A stretch of DNA of 64,000 nucleotides from positions 620,001 through 684,000 of the forward strand of contig NZ_VANU01000001.1 of the NCBI RefSeq assembly GCF_005771535.1, written 5' to 3'. The position numbers and the translations under genes are program-made. This document shows, piece after piece, positions 1-9,126 of the stretch (position 1 is its first letter; each line of letters begins with the position of its first letter). Below the pieces are notes generated by a model. That model did no database searches, was not told the origin of the DNA, and was given only the letters and a program-made list of their open reading frames with translations. The DNA comes from Arcobacter arenosus. Lineage in GTDB: Bacteria; Campylobacterota; Campylobacteria; Campylobacterales; Arcobacteraceae.

Positions 1-512
1 GTATGGTTTCCTGCTGTATTTGTACTTCCTGTATGAGAGTGTTTTACAACTACTGCATCTGCACTACCACCAGTTGTTCCAATATCTGCTTCTGTTGTTG
101 TACCCATTATAAATGTATCTGACAAATCAGGAGTACCATTTGTACCATCACATAAATACCAACCGCTAGGAATAGAAGTTATTGCTCCACTCCACATAAG
201 AATACAACCACTTGGAACACCCTCAATAGTTAAATCTCCACTTCCCCATATTGATTGTTCATTTATAGTTTTTAAAGAATGGGTGTGATCACTATTCGAT
301 TTTAAATCTAGTGCTTCTTGTGTTAATGTTGAAATAGGTTTCCCTAAGTCACTTGTGTTCTCAACACTATCTAAGCCTAAAGCCATTTTAACACCTTCTG
401 GAGTTCCAGTTGTTCCAATGCTTCCACTTAAAAAATCTCGTAATGTATTTATTAGGGTGTAAAATCCACCTTTGGTTAAATTACTATCTGAAAAATCAGG
501 TAAATTAGCCAT
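1..512 (-). CDS. Phage tail collar/fibre protein (C-terminus cut by window edge)
   Basis: An open frame starts at ATG 512 and runs off position 1 (about 170 residues visible). Residues near 125-150 contain GWYLCDGTNGTPDLSDTFI, the signature of the phage tail-collar domain found in short tail fibres and microcyst fibre proteins, where the trimeric receptor-binding tip is anchored. The start overlaps the stop of the J-like tip gene by 8 bases, so it is translated in the same late operon and is probably the receptor-binding fibre. Further fibre, chaperone and lysis genes are expected to the left. Confidence 0.85.
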   Translation of the reverse strand, partial: MANLPDFSDSNLTKGGFYTLINTLRDFLSGSIGTTGTPEGVKMALGLDSVENTSDLGKPISTLTQEALDLKSNSDHTHSLKTINEQSIWGSGDLTIEGVPSGCILMWSGAITSIPSGWYLCDGTNGTPDLSDTFIMGTTTEADIGTTGGSADAVVVKHSHTGSTNTAGNH

Positions 513-3500
513 TGTTATATCCTTTCATTAATATATCAACCAATCCAGTAGTTGCATCGCCATTGATATCATATACTTTGATTAATGCTCCGTTTGTATT
601 TTTTATGTACTTAACTGAATAAGCATCACCGCCATCATCTTGTAAAACTCCACCTACCCATTTAACTGAATCAATATTTTCTGCTGTAACTGTTTTCCCT
701 TCTATTGGAATTTCAACATCATCTAAAGTCTCTAATATATCTATTGCATCAATTTCAACTTTAAACTCTCTGATAATTGGTTGTGTAGGTGAATCATCAA
801 ACTCTATTTTTATTTGATAGGGTGTGTTTGCTTTTGCTTTAAATCCACTTGTATAAACTTCCCAATCGTTTTGTGTTGCTTCTCTATAAAGATAATCGCC
901 ACTTGGTAAATAAGCATCGTCACTATCAAAGAATAATTCATCACCAAAAGTTCTATAATAAATTGTTGGACTTCCATCCCCTTCATATATAACCTTTGCT
1001 GTTTCCCCTACATCAGGATAAAAGATACCAATAAATGACATATCCCAAGTGCTATCACCATTGTCAGTTGTTGCTACTAATTCGCCATCTATTACAGTAC
1101 CATTTGAGATAGTTCCATTAAATCCATTGTCTGCATAATCCATTGTGAATACCAAATTGTTGTATAAAGAAATTGATTGAGTGAAGATGATATTTGATGT
1201 GTTTGCACTTTCATTTCCAAAAATATCAACCGCTTTTATCATCAAAGTGTAAGTACCTTTTGTGCTTAATAATTCAGTTTGATATGGTGAAGCGGTAATT
1301 AAACTATCACTTAATGGTATTGCTGTGTTCCAATCAGGATAATCACCTAATTGATATCTAATTTCATACCCTTTAAAATCAATAGGTTTATTTGCAAGAG
1401 TGAAATTTAAAGTTTTCATTTCTTTTGTAGCACCACTAATTGTGAAAGTGCTAACATCAGGCGGTATTGTGTTATCTTGAAATACTACTTGAACAGTTTG
1501 TGTATCAACTTTAATATCGTATGTTTCACCATAGATTAAATCAGTTATTGTTGTGCTATTTTGACTTACATTTTTTAAAAATGTATATTCTGTATCTGTT
1601 GAAAGTTTGTAGTATATTGGGTAGCTTAGTTTTCTGCCAACCCAAGATACATTTAATCCAACCTCATAAGACTCTTGATTTTTGATTAAGAATGTTTGTG
1701 CTTTTAGGTTTGATACTTCGGCACTAGTTGTTGATTCTTCTACTTCTATCGTCACATCATCATCATAAACAGTTGGGTTATATTCTAATGCTGTAATTTT
1801 TTTTATAAAATCATTTGATGTTGAAAGGTTTGTAACTCTATATAAATTTGTTGCTTCTGTATCTAGTTTACCAAAAGCAAATACTACATTTTTTGCTTCA
1901 TCTGTAAGTGTTGTATCTATTGTAATAGTATTGGTTGATTCTGTCGTATCCGCTGTAAAGTTATAAGAATATATAGAATCATCTTCTAACCTTAATTGAA
2001 TTTCATAATCTTCATTTTCTTCTAAATCTATTTCTTGGTCTAAAGTTATAGTCGTTCCGTTAATTCCACTTAATCTACCATCAGCTAAAGTATTACTCAT
2101 ATACTTAACACCAACTTTAATTACATCACCAACAGTACAAGCAATTGAATCAATATCTGCTTCAAAAGAAACTGTTTCACTTAAATACCTATTTTGGTTT
2201 AAAAGAAATTTTGCATATCTTAAAGCAATAGTTCTATCGGTACATCCATATAAATTAATTTCTGTTTTTCTCTCCGTTGATGTGCTATCAAAGTCATCAC
2301 TTTGTACTTGAACAGTTTTAGCATTGTATGAATCAGTTGAATCGTAATAAGTAACATCAATAATGTTTGCTCTATCGTTATATGGTGCATAATCAACTTG
2401 AAATGTTCCATCTAAAATGTTTCCACTTGTAAATAAAAATGATTGAGTAGGAACATCAACAACTTTTGAGACAATAGGAGTAAATATACTTCCAAATTGA
2501 ACGACTGTTGCCCTTCCTAGAACAGAACACATATTTAATGCAGATTGTAGTTCTTGTTGTGAATCTAAGTATAAGTTACAAGTAAAGCCTTCTGTGTCAC
2601 AATAATCCGCCCACTCTTGAAATTTAGTTAAGTTGATATCTGAATCAGGTATTCCTTCTCTTTTTAATAAATCATAACAAGCCCAAGCGGGATTGTTTTT
2701 AGGATATAAAACATTTCTAGTATTTGTGTTATCTACTATTGTAGTTATTGTTGGGAAATTTCCATTTAGTTGGTCTGTTGCCATAGCTTTTACGCTTAAC
2801 AATGCTACATTTGGATAAATAAAATCATCATATATAATCTCATTTACATATTCTAAAGTTAAAGAGTTTGCTGTTCTTGTATCTTCACTAAAAGATGACA
2901 CCCTTGTAACTCTAATATCATATTGACCTTGCTCTAAGTCTTTTATATTTATTGCAAGTCTTTGAGTAGTTTTATAAACCTTACTTATTGTTTTAGTTTC
3001 GTATGTTGTATATTCTGTATCTGTACTTAATTTATACTCTATTTTGTATTGAATTGGGGTGTCTGGAAGAACATACTTACTACTATCATTTATATAATAG
3101 TGTCCGCTTCCTAAAGTCAATACAATTTCCAACTCATTGATTGAATTTCCTATTGTTGTATAAACTGTGTCTCCACCCGTTGTATCTAATCCAATACCAA
3201 CATTTGATGTTAAAATAGAATCTCTAAACCCGTTAATTAAAGTTTGATTGTTAGTTCCAAGTCTAGTATCATAAGTAACATTATCAAAGTTATCTATTGC
3301 CTGATTGTTTATCTCAATATCACTTATTGAATCAACTTCACCATCATTTAAAGCCATCAAGACATTTAAATATTGCTTATCTTCTTCTAGTGATAAATAA
3401 CTTCCAATAATAGGTGGTGTAATTCTTGCTTTCCCTAACATAATAGGTAGAGTTGTTCCAACTTCTCTTGCGTTTGAACTACCACTAAATGAATATGTTG

Positions 3501-3933
3501 GCGAAACTTCTTCTAGTGATGTGTTTGTATTTACAGAAGGAGTAGCAACTGGGAGTAGAGCATTAATAATCATACCCCCCGCTAAAAATACCGCTCCAGT
3601 AAATATTGAGGTGGCTATACTTGAAGCAAAAGTAATCTTTGATAAATATGCTCCCATTTGTGGTGCAAAAACTGAAAGTGCTAACATAGCAACAGTTCTA
3701 AGAACTTTATTACCACCGCCACCACCTTTAGGTATTGGCACTACTGCTAAACAATCATGTTGTCTTAGAATATAAGTAAAATCTTCTGTAATCTTTCCAT
3801 TTAAGGATGCAACATATTCAATAGATTCATCTTGTGTGTTTAAATAATGAAATATTGCTAAACCACCATCTATTTGTGTTATCGTTTTATTATGTCTATC
3901 AAAAGGATTATTTATTACGATTAATTGTGCCAT
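505..3933 (-). CDS. Tail tip attachment protein (lambda J / TipJ-like)
   Basis: A 1142-residue protein whose length, position after the tape measure and L/K-like tip genes, and content fit the central tail fibre/tip protein J of long-tailed phages. A Gly-run (about residues 70-74) is followed by two hydrophobic segments (about 80-130), as is usual near the N-terminus of TipJ proteins. The middle is beta-rich. Fibronectin-III-like repeats occur around residues 735-810 and 815-905, and the C-terminal part (about 930-1125) is likely the receptor-facing region. It overlaps the NlpC/P60-like gene by 13 bases. Role at the tail tip is inferred from synteny and architecture. Confidence 0.88.
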   Translation of the reverse strand: MAQLIVINNPFDRHNKTITQIDGGLAIFHYLNTQDESIEYVASLNGKITEDFTYILRQHDCLAVVPIPKGGGGGNKVLRTVAMLALSVFAPQMGAYLSKITFASSIATSIFTGAVFLAGGMIINALLPVATPSVNTNTSLEEVSPTYSFSGSSNAREVGTTLPIMLGKARITPPIIGSYLSLEEDKQYLNVLMALNDGEVDSISDIEINNQAIDNFDNVTYDTRLGTNNQTLINGFRDSILTSNVGIGLDTTGGDTVYTTIGNSINELEIVLTLGSGHYYINDSSKYVLPDTPIQYKIEYKLSTDTEYTTYETKTISKVYKTTQRLAINIKDLEQGQYDIRVTRVSSFSEDTRTANSLTLEYVNEIIYDDFIYPNVALLSVKAMATDQLNGNFPTITTIVDNTNTRNVLYPKNNPAWACYDLLKREGIPDSDINLTKFQEWADYCDTEGFTCNLYLDSQQELQSALNMCSVLGRATVVQFGSIFTPIVSKVVDVPTQSFLFTSGNILDGTFQVDYAPYNDRANIIDVTYYDSTDSYNAKTVQVQSDDFDSTSTERKTEINLYGCTDRTIALRYAKFLLNQNRYLSETVSFEADIDSIACTVGDVIKVGVKYMSNTLADGRLSGINGTTITLDQEIDLEENEDYEIQLRLEDDSIYSYNFTADTTESTNTITIDTTLTDEAKNVVFAFGKLDTEATNLYRVTNLSTSNDFIKKITALEYNPTVYDDDVTIEVEESTTSAEVSNLKAQTFLIKNQESYEVGLNVSWVGRKLSYPIYYKLSTDTEYTFLKNVSQNSTTITDLIYGETYDIKVDTQTVQVVFQDNTIPPDVSTFTISGATKEMKTLNFTLANKPIDFKGYEIRYQLGDYPDWNTAIPLSDSLITASPYQTELLSTKGTYTLMIKAVDIFGNESANTSNIIFTQSISLYNNLVFTMDYADNGFNGTISNGTVIDGELVATTDNGDSTWDMSFIGIFYPDVGETAKVIYEGDGSPTIYYRTFGDELFFDSDDAYLPSGDYLYREATQNDWEVYTSGFKAKANTPYQIKIEFDDSPTQPIIREFKVEIDAIDILETLDDVEIPIEGKTVTAENIDSVKWVGGVLQDDGGDAYSVKYIKNTNGALIKVYDINGDATTGLVDILMKGYNNG

Positions 3934-4319
3934 TCGTAAAATCCTTTTATAAATGGTTTAAACATTGGTGAATCCATATCTATGATATGTGTATTTTTAC
4001 CTTTTACTGTATGTATTGCTCTTTTTTCATCAATAGCAACTGCGAAATGAGTCACTAGTTTTGGGTGATTTTGATTTAGGGATAATGCTACTCCACAATG
4101 TTTTTTAGGAGTTTTAATTTCATTCCAATTTCTACTAACATAATCTAAATACATAGCCATTGTTCTATTTGGTTGATATGCTGTTATTTTTGTATCAGGA
4201 ACATCAATTCCAAGTATTTCTTTATAGTAAAGCATTAATAGTCCGTAGCAATCTACTCCATTAAAATCTCTGCCATTATCTACAAATGGAATGTCTAATA
4301 GTTTTTCTAAGTTATACAT
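3921..4319 (-). CDS. NlpC/P60-type tail tip peptidase (lambda K-like)
   Basis: A 132-residue protein with the order expected of NlpC/P60 cysteine peptidases: catalytic Cys24 in VDCYGL, His91 in VTHFAVAI and a third polar residue, His103. In lambda-like tails the K protein carries this domain and is thought to process or open peptidoglycan at tail-tip assembly or entry. Only the NlpC part is present; the JAMM-type domain of lambda K is absent. The gene overlaps the L-like gene upstream by 8 bases and the J-like gene downstream by 13. Confidence 0.87.
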   Translation of the reverse strand: MYNLEKLLDIPFVDNGRDFNGVDCYGLLMLYYKEILGIDVPDTKITAYQPNRTMAMYLDYVSRNWNEIKTPKKHCGVALSLNQNHPKLVTHFAVAIDEKRAIHTVKGKNTHIIDMDSPMFKPFIKGFYEWHN

Positions 4320-4938
4320 TTACACTCCCATTCCCAATAGTAGGGAAACCGCCATATCTTGATGAATTACTAAGAGTTCTACAATTTGATAAACTCTTAT
4401 CACACGATGAGGCAACTCCCGAATATCCACATTGAGTTGATTTAAATTTAAATCTACAATTATTTGGATACATTCTGTAAAGTGGAGTTCTTGCTCTAAA
4501 TAAATCTCTTGCACTAACTTTAAAAGAAACCTCTGCAAAATTAATACTAGTTGATGATAAAATCAAGTTTGTACTAAATACGGGTGTAGTATTGTCTAAA
4601 TCTTTTGTATTAACAACATACAAAGTACAAGTAATAGGTGTAAAACCATTTGTTTTTACATATGTTTCATATTTCCTTACATACTCTCCTATTACATTAT
4701 TTATATTTGCTACTTTAATTTGAAATTGTGAAATTTCAGCATTTGATGTTTCGCTTCTTTCATCAATAGAAAAAGGAAACATTTGCCATGTATAAGAGTT
4801 CCAAGCAATATCTTCATTGTTATTTACTATTCTAATTGTGTCAGTATCAGGAATGTTTATTTCTAATAAAACTAAGAATAAGCTATCTGTATTTAGTTTG
4901 TTTTTTTCTACCGCTACAACTGAACTAAGATTTAACAT
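4312..4938 (-). CDS. Minor tail tip protein L-like, with four-Cys C-terminal domain
   Basis: A 208-residue protein positioned as lambda gpL, which links tail tube to tip. The N-terminal two thirds is beta-rich. The C-terminus has Cys161, Cys170, Cys179 and Cys186 followed by a conserved-looking RYGGFPTIG segment. In lambda gpL four cysteines in the C-terminal domain bind a [4Fe-4S] cluster; the first (9) and last (7) spacings here match that arrangement, while the middle one is shorter. The cluster is therefore likely but inferred. It abuts the M-like gene (shared base at 4938). Confidence 0.82.
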   Translation of the reverse strand: MLNLSSVVAVEKNKLNTDSLFLVLLEINIPDTDTIRIVNNNEDIAWNSYTWQMFPFSIDERSETSNAEISQFQIKVANINNVIGEYVRKYETYVKTNGFTPITCTLYVVNTKDLDNTTPVFSTNLILSSTSINFAEVSFKVSARDLFRARTPLYRMYPNNCRFKFKSTQCGYSGVASSCDKSLSNCRTLSNSSRYGGFPTIGNGSVNV

Positions 4939-5267
4939 TACACTTCCTTAAGCACAACTGTTGTGCTTCTATAAAGAGGTGATACATAATTAATATCTAT
5001 GTCATCTTGTGTATAGTAAACCTCATGTATTTCATCTGTTATTGGATGTTGGAATGTAAATGAAAGACCTTGATTATCCATGATAAAGTTTTCTAGTGTT
5101 TCGGCTTCTGCTACTGTTAAAACTGAATACCCAATAGTAAAAGTTTTTAATTTTCTAGTGAATTGTGGTCTTGTTTGAGTGTATCCACCTTGATAATCTG
5201 ATTTTAAAACCTTTTTAGAACTTGTTTCTTTAATTGAAGTTGCGATTAGTGTTGGATAAATAGCCAT
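4938..5267 (-). CDS. Minor tail protein M-like
   Basis: A 109-residue beta-rich protein between the tape measure and the L-like gene, the place of lambda gpM. The segment LTVAEAETLENFIMDNQG and the hydrophobic C-terminal strand are typical of this small tip family. It ends on the same base at which the L-like gene begins and starts on the base at which the tape-measure stop ends, so translation is tightly coupled. Identification rests on synteny and general resemblance. Confidence 0.72.
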   Translation of the reverse strand: MAIYPTLIATSIKETSSKKVLKSDYQGGYTQTRPQFTRKLKTFTIGYSVLTVAEAETLENFIMDNQGLSFTFQHPITDEIHEVYYTQDDIDINYVSPLYRSTTVVLKEV

Positions 5268-7228
5268 TATACTAAACTCCTAAGTGCATCTCTGCTTCCA
5301 TTTTTATTTCTTGATATTGCATCAAGTACAAGTGTAATGACTCTTTCTTGCTCTCCATTTTGATTTGTTTTTGTTAATTCTGATACTTGTTCTGCTGTAA
5401 TTTCACTTGATGTGTTGTTCGTGATGTTTAATGTTACTTTAGAAGGCTTACTTTGCACACCCATTTCACCATTACCCATTCTCATAGGTGCAATAAGTTC
5501 ACTTCCCGCTTCTCCCGCAACCCCAAGTCCTCCACTATGACTAAAAAGTGTTGGTGAATTAACTACTCCACCCGTTGCGAAGGCTTGAACTTGTCCATTG
5601 ATGAAAGCGTTTCCGTTTGCGTTGAATAATGTACTAATAAAACTACCTACACCACCAAATAGACTACTTCCTACTCCATCAAACATTTTATTAACTTGAG
5701 AACTAATAAATTTACTTGCAAGTGATTTTAAGAAGCCATCAAAAGCATTTTCCCCATTTAGTAGAGTGTTAGCAAAGGCATTTCCAAAGCCACTATCAAA
5801 ATCCTCTCCCATTTGTTCCCAAATTGGTTTAGACTCATCTTGTAAGTTTTCAAACTCTTTTACTTGTCTATCGTTTATTTTTTGAAGTTCACTATCATAA
5901 TATTCTCTGATTTGTAATTTATCTGCTTCTGTTGTTTCAAGTTCTTGAACTTCTTTTAAAAGCATTTCTCTTTCATAGTCATATTTATCCATAGTTGAAC
6001 GTTTATATTTATCTGCAAAACTTTTTACAAGTTGGTCTTTTTTCTCATATAATTCATCTAATGCTTCAAATTGTGCTTCTGCTTGATAAAATTCGTAGCC
6101 TAAATCTTTATCGATAACAGGATTATTACTTTTATTTAATAATGCCAATCTATCTTTAAGTGCTTTTATTTCTCTTTCAAGTTGTATTTCTCTAAGAGTT
6201 TTTTGACCTTGAATTCCTGATTCTTCTTTTGTCTTTGTCTCTTTGTATAATTTTGATTGTAATTCTGTTAATTTTGATGAAAGTTTTTCAATCTTTTGAA
6301 TATGGGAATCCATACCATTTTCAAGCATTGTTTCAGATTTAAAAAGACTAAAAATGTTTTTATAACCTTCATTTAAATCATCATTCATAGAGTTCCATTC
6401 AGATCCTAATTTCTGAATTTCTTCTGTTGTTTTTTTAATTTCTTGATTTATCTCATATTCTGATAATTCTCTTTGAATTCCTAGTAAACCCTCAAAGGCT
6501 CTTGTCGCAGTCAAGATAGATGGTGCCAACTCAACCGCTAATTTATTTCCAATCCCTGTAAATGCTTTAGATAAAGTATCAAGACTATCATTTAATGCAC
6601 CTGCATTTTCAGCAAATTCAGTTGATATTACATTCCCTGTTATTTCTGCTTGTCGCCCTAATTCTGCTATACCCTCTGCACCCTGATTAGCAAGTCTTAC
6701 AACATCACTTGCACTTTTTGAAAATATGTCTTGTGCTATTGCTGTTTTTTCTAACCCATCAGGAAGTTTTGAAAGTCTGTCAGCAATAATATTAAATGTA
6801 GTTTCTACATCAGTAAAGTTTTTCCTTGCAAAATCTGCACTAATCCCAAGTTCATTTAAAGCATTAGCAGCAGCACCGCCACCATCTCTTTTGAAATTGT
6901 TTGTTCTTCGAATCATTGCAGATATTGCAGCATCTAATTGACCTACACTCACCCCAGAAAATTCTGCTGCATATCTCATTTTAGAAAGATATTCTGTAGT
7001 TACTCCAATTTTTTCAGCAGCTTCACCTGTGGCATCAGCTAAATCAACAGAAGATTTAACCATATTTGCAAATACACCAACAGAAGCAGCAGAAGCAAGT
7101 CCAACGATGGCATTTTTCATTAATTTTGTAGCGGATTCAACTTTCTTCTCAGCCTTTTCAAAACCTTGAATAAGTTTTTGGGTATCTGCTTTTACATCAA
7201 TAAGAACTGATCCAATTGTTTGTGCCAT
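5267..7228 (-). CDS. Tail tape measure protein
   Basis: A 653-residue protein. The N-terminal region (about 1-240) is helical and Ala-rich with the pattern of lambda-type tape measure proteins. A long charged coiled coil (about 245-455) follows, then a Gly/Phe-rich region (about 475-570) with hydrophobic segments, as usual near the end that interacts with the membrane. It sets tail length and is ejected with the DNA. It lies 3 bases after the GT chaperone frame ends, the standard order G-GT-tape measure. At about 650 residues it predicts a tail of roughly 100 nm by the usual 1.5 Å per residue rule. Confidence 0.92.
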   Translation of the reverse strand: MAQTIGSVLIDVKADTQKLIQGFEKAEKKVESATKLMKNAIVGLASAASVGVFANMVKSSVDLADATGEAAEKIGVTTEYLSKMRYAAEFSGVSVGQLDAAISAMIRRTNNFKRDGGGAAANALNELGISADFARKNFTDVETTFNIIADRLSKLPDGLEKTAIAQDIFSKSASDVVRLANQGAEGIAELGRQAEITGNVISTEFAENAGALNDSLDTLSKAFTGIGNKLAVELAPSILTATRAFEGLLGIQRELSEYEINQEIKKTTEEIQKLGSEWNSMNDDLNEGYKNIFSLFKSETMLENGMDSHIQKIEKLSSKLTELQSKLYKETKTKEESGIQGQKTLREIQLEREIKALKDRLALLNKSNNPVIDKDLGYEFYQAEAQFEALDELYEKKDQLVKSFADKYKRSTMDKYDYEREMLLKEVQELETTEADKLQIREYYDSELQKINDRQVKEFENLQDESKPIWEQMGEDFDSGFGNAFANTLLNGENAFDGFLKSLASKFISSQVNKMFDGVGSSLFGGVGSFISTLFNANGNAFINGQVQAFATGGVVNSPTLFSHSGGLGVAGEAGSELIAPMRMGNGEMGVQSKPSKVTLNITNNTSSEITAEQVSELTKTNQNGEQERVITLVLDAISRNKNGSRDALRSLV

Positions 7229-7231
7229 CTG

Positions 7232-7821
7232 TTATTTCACTCCAAATATTTTTTTAATATTTTCTTCAAGCCTTTTATTGTCTTTAGGCTTAACTTTCTT
7301 CTTATGACTTATAAGAAAATCTTCAGTCTTTTTATCTGCTCCAACAGAGGCTGCTAATATCTGACTTATTACTGCAAGTTGATATTCTTGTCTGTCTGCA
7401 GGAAATGGCTCTAAATCATAATATTCTTGCCACTCCAACAATTCTGCATGAGTCAAAGTTGCTCTTAACTCCGCTACTGTTTTACCAAGTAAAACCGCAA
7501 GTTTAAATATAAACCTATGGTTTTTAACTACTTTTTTTCGTTAGAAAACTCCATCAAAAAACCGAAGATTTCTTCAACACCTTTAAAAGATGATTCATTT
7601 AAAGACTTTAATTCTTCAACACTAATTTTTGGCTCTACCAAACAATCACTAACTGCTTGAATCATTCCAGAAATTGATCCTTCATTTTTCTGAATTTGAT
7701 AATATCGGCTAGTTTCCTCAAGCGTTAATCTCTTGATTTTTACTTCGCCTTTCCATGAATCAACATTAACCTTCTTCTCTTCAATTGGAAAGTTACTTTT
7801 TAAATCTTTTAAATCAACCAT
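7232..7821 (-). CDS. Tail assembly chaperone GT, made by -1 frameshift
   Basis: The frame from the slippery site at 7531-7537 to the stop at 7232 is open in the -1 frame relative to the G-like gene, with no ATG near its beginning. Joining the two gives about 196 residues: 97 of G plus 99 of T. The T part contains KLAVLLGKTVAELRATLTH then AELLEWQEYYDLEPF, the pattern of the lambda T / DUF4035 tail assembly family. In lambda the ratio of G to GT controls tape-measure folding and tail-tube assembly. The T part is followed 3 bases later by the tape measure gene. Confidence 0.86.
7528..7821 (-). CDS. Tail assembly chaperone G-like
   Basis: A 97-residue protein lying between the tail tube gene and the tape measure gene. 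It has the small acidic, helical make-up of lambda gpG-type chaperones (for example LTLEETSRYYQIQKNE, EEIFGFLMEFSNEKK). It ends GAA AAA AAG TAG, so the last codons are themselves the frameshift site used to make GT. It should coat the tape measure protein during tail assembly. Confidence 0.8.
   Translation of the reverse strand: MVDLKDLKSNFPIEEKKVNVDSWKGEVKIKRLTLEETSRYYQIQKNEGSISGMIQAVSDCLVEPKISVEELKSLNESSFKGVEEIFGFLMEFSNEKK
7531..7537 (-). promoter_or_regulatory. -1 ribosomal frameshift site A AAA AAG
   Basis: On the minus strand the G gene ends GAA AAA AAG TAG. The heptamer A AAA AAG is in the correct X XXY YYZ register for simultaneous -1 slippage and is the strongest slippery heptamer known in Escherichia coli. 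The -1 frame entered here is open for 99 codons and encodes the recognisable T domain. Confidence 0.85.
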
Positions 7822-7887
7822 ATTTTTCCCTTATTTTATATTCTTCCTTTTTTGAGTGAGGGGAAAGGAAAACGAAAACCCCTAATT

Positions 7888-8349
7888 TTATGCAGCAGCA
7901 GTAATTGTTGGTAATCCAACCCTTTCAGCTGTAATATTCGCTTTATAAAATCCGTCTTGTTCACCATCTACAGTAAACCCCGAAATCTTGCAGATTTGAG
8001 CGATTGTTGTTCCATTTGTTCCTAATGAATCATTTAACTCTATAATAATTTGAACTTCTTCGTTGTTATCAATTGCTGATTCAATTTTATTAACCCCTTC
8101 TGTCCCCGATGGATTGTATAAAACAGTTGCGTTAAATGTTCCAAGTTGTAAACTCCCAAGTGCTACAATTTCACTATATTCTGTATCATTTACAGGTGTG
8201 TATTTGTTTACGTTTCTTGATTTGTCAATAATATTTCCTATGCTATCGATATGCCCTATTACTGATGCACTTCCTGCAGGTGTTCCACTTGGTGCTGCAT
8301 CAACACTAATTTTTATTCCTGATACTTCAGGAGATTCTGAAATTGCCAT
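7888..8349 (-). CDS. Major tail tube protein
   Basis: A 153-residue protein in the position of the tail tube subunit, between the tail terminator-like gene and the G-like chaperone. Composition fits tail-tube folds: beta-rich, Gly/Thr/Ser/Asn-rich, few charged runs, with paired strands around residues 85-110 and 120-145. No motif is decisive, so the call depends mainly on synteny. A 66-base gap with no gene separates it from G, and its start overlaps the upstream stop by one base. Confidence 0.78.
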   Translation of the reverse strand: MAISESPEVSGIKISVDAAPSGTPAGSASVIGHIDSIGNIIDKSRNVNKYTPVNDTEYSEIVALGSLQLGTFNATVLYNPSGTEGVNKIESAIDNNEEVQIIIELNDSLGTNGTTIAQICKISGFTVDGEQDGFYKANITAERVGLPTITAAA

Positions 8350-8714
8350 TAATCACCTCTTTTATTAATTTTGAATTCTATTAACTGTCTATGAAGTTGT
8401 GTATCTTTTTCATAAATATCTCTTGAATTAAATTCATAGACAATATGACTAAACTGATATACACTACTTTTAACAGCACTTGTTATCTCTTTCATTTGTT
8501 CGTAAAAACTCGAAAAAACATCAATTTGAAAAGTGTACTTACTTGAATAATTAACACCTTCTAATGAAGTTTCATCATTTATATTTATTGTTTGAACAGT
8601 AATATATGGTGAAGGTGAATTTTCTGGTGCAAGCAGTGGATAAACACTATTTGAAATAAGTGTTTGTAATGTTGCATCATTTAATAAGTGTTTTATTAAA
8701 TCAACTTCTACCAT
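8349..8714 (-). CDS. DUF3168-type tail completion/terminator protein
   Basis: A 121-residue protein that begins VDLIKHLLNDATLQTLI and later has PYITVQTI. This is the N-terminal pattern of the DUF3168 family, small phage proteins that cap the tail tube (gpU-like). It sits between the HK97 gp10-like protein and the tail tube gene, as expected, and overlaps the upstream gene by 14 bases. Confidence 0.82.
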   Translation of the reverse strand: MVEVDLIKHLLNDATLQTLISNSVYPLLAPENSPSPYITVQTININDETSLEGVNYSSKYTFQIDVFSSFYEQMKEITSAVKSSVYQFSHIVYEFNSRDIYEKDTQLHRQLIEFKINKRGD

Positions 8715-9126
8715 TTTTTGCTTTCTCCACTTCTTTATCTATTCTTTTTGCCATATACTTTTTAGCTGCTTCAATAGATTGATTGTCTTGATTCTCAAAT
8801 GCAGGACGCATAAAAGGTTGTGCTGACATTTTTGAAGTTCCAAACTCAATCATATGTGCATAGAAACCATCATATTTACCACCCCTTCTAGGAGTTACAG
8901 AAAATCTAACTTTACTTTTATCTCTTGATCTTCTTTTTATGATTCCAAGAGATTTTTTTAAATTACCTGTATCTTTAGGTACATTTTCTTTAGCAGCATC
9001 AAGAATTGGTTTACACCCTGCTCTTAATGCACCATTCAAAACATTTTTTTGAATATTCTGTGGAAATTGTTTTAGTGCTTCAAGTAAATCATCTGTTTTT
9101 AAAGTAGATTTAATTTCAATACTCAT
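8701..9126 (-). CDS. HK97 gp10-family head-tail joining/tail protein
   Basis: A 141-residue protein matching the HK97-gp10 family: an N-terminal helix (LLEALKQFPQNIQKNVLNGA), the segment VPKDTGNLKKSL near residue 50, and the C-terminal HMIEFGTSKMSAQPFMRPAF. In HK97-like phages it is a head-tail neck or tail completion component. It overlaps its neighbours by 14 and 4 bases. Confidence 0.9.
   Translation of the reverse strand: MSIEIKSTLKTDDLLEALKQFPQNIQKNVLNGALRAGCKPILDAAKENVPKDTGNLKKSLGIIKRRSRDKSKVRFSVTPRRGGKYDGFYAHMIEFGTSKMSAQPFMRPAFENQDNQSIEAAKKYMAKRIDKEVEKAKNGRS

Noticed and set aside
505-3933. Diversity-generating retroelement acting on the tip/fibre genes
   Set aside because: No reverse transcriptase and no template/variable repeat pair was seen.
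7232-7456. T-like protein as an independent 74-residue gene from TTG
   Set aside because: The open -1 frame and the conserved T-family segment extend upstream of the TTG to the slippery site, so fusion to G is the better model.
7821-7888. Terminator between tail tube gene and G (GGGG...CCCC on the minus strand)
   Set aside because: The loop is long and no T-run follows; the gene order requires readthrough to the tape measure.
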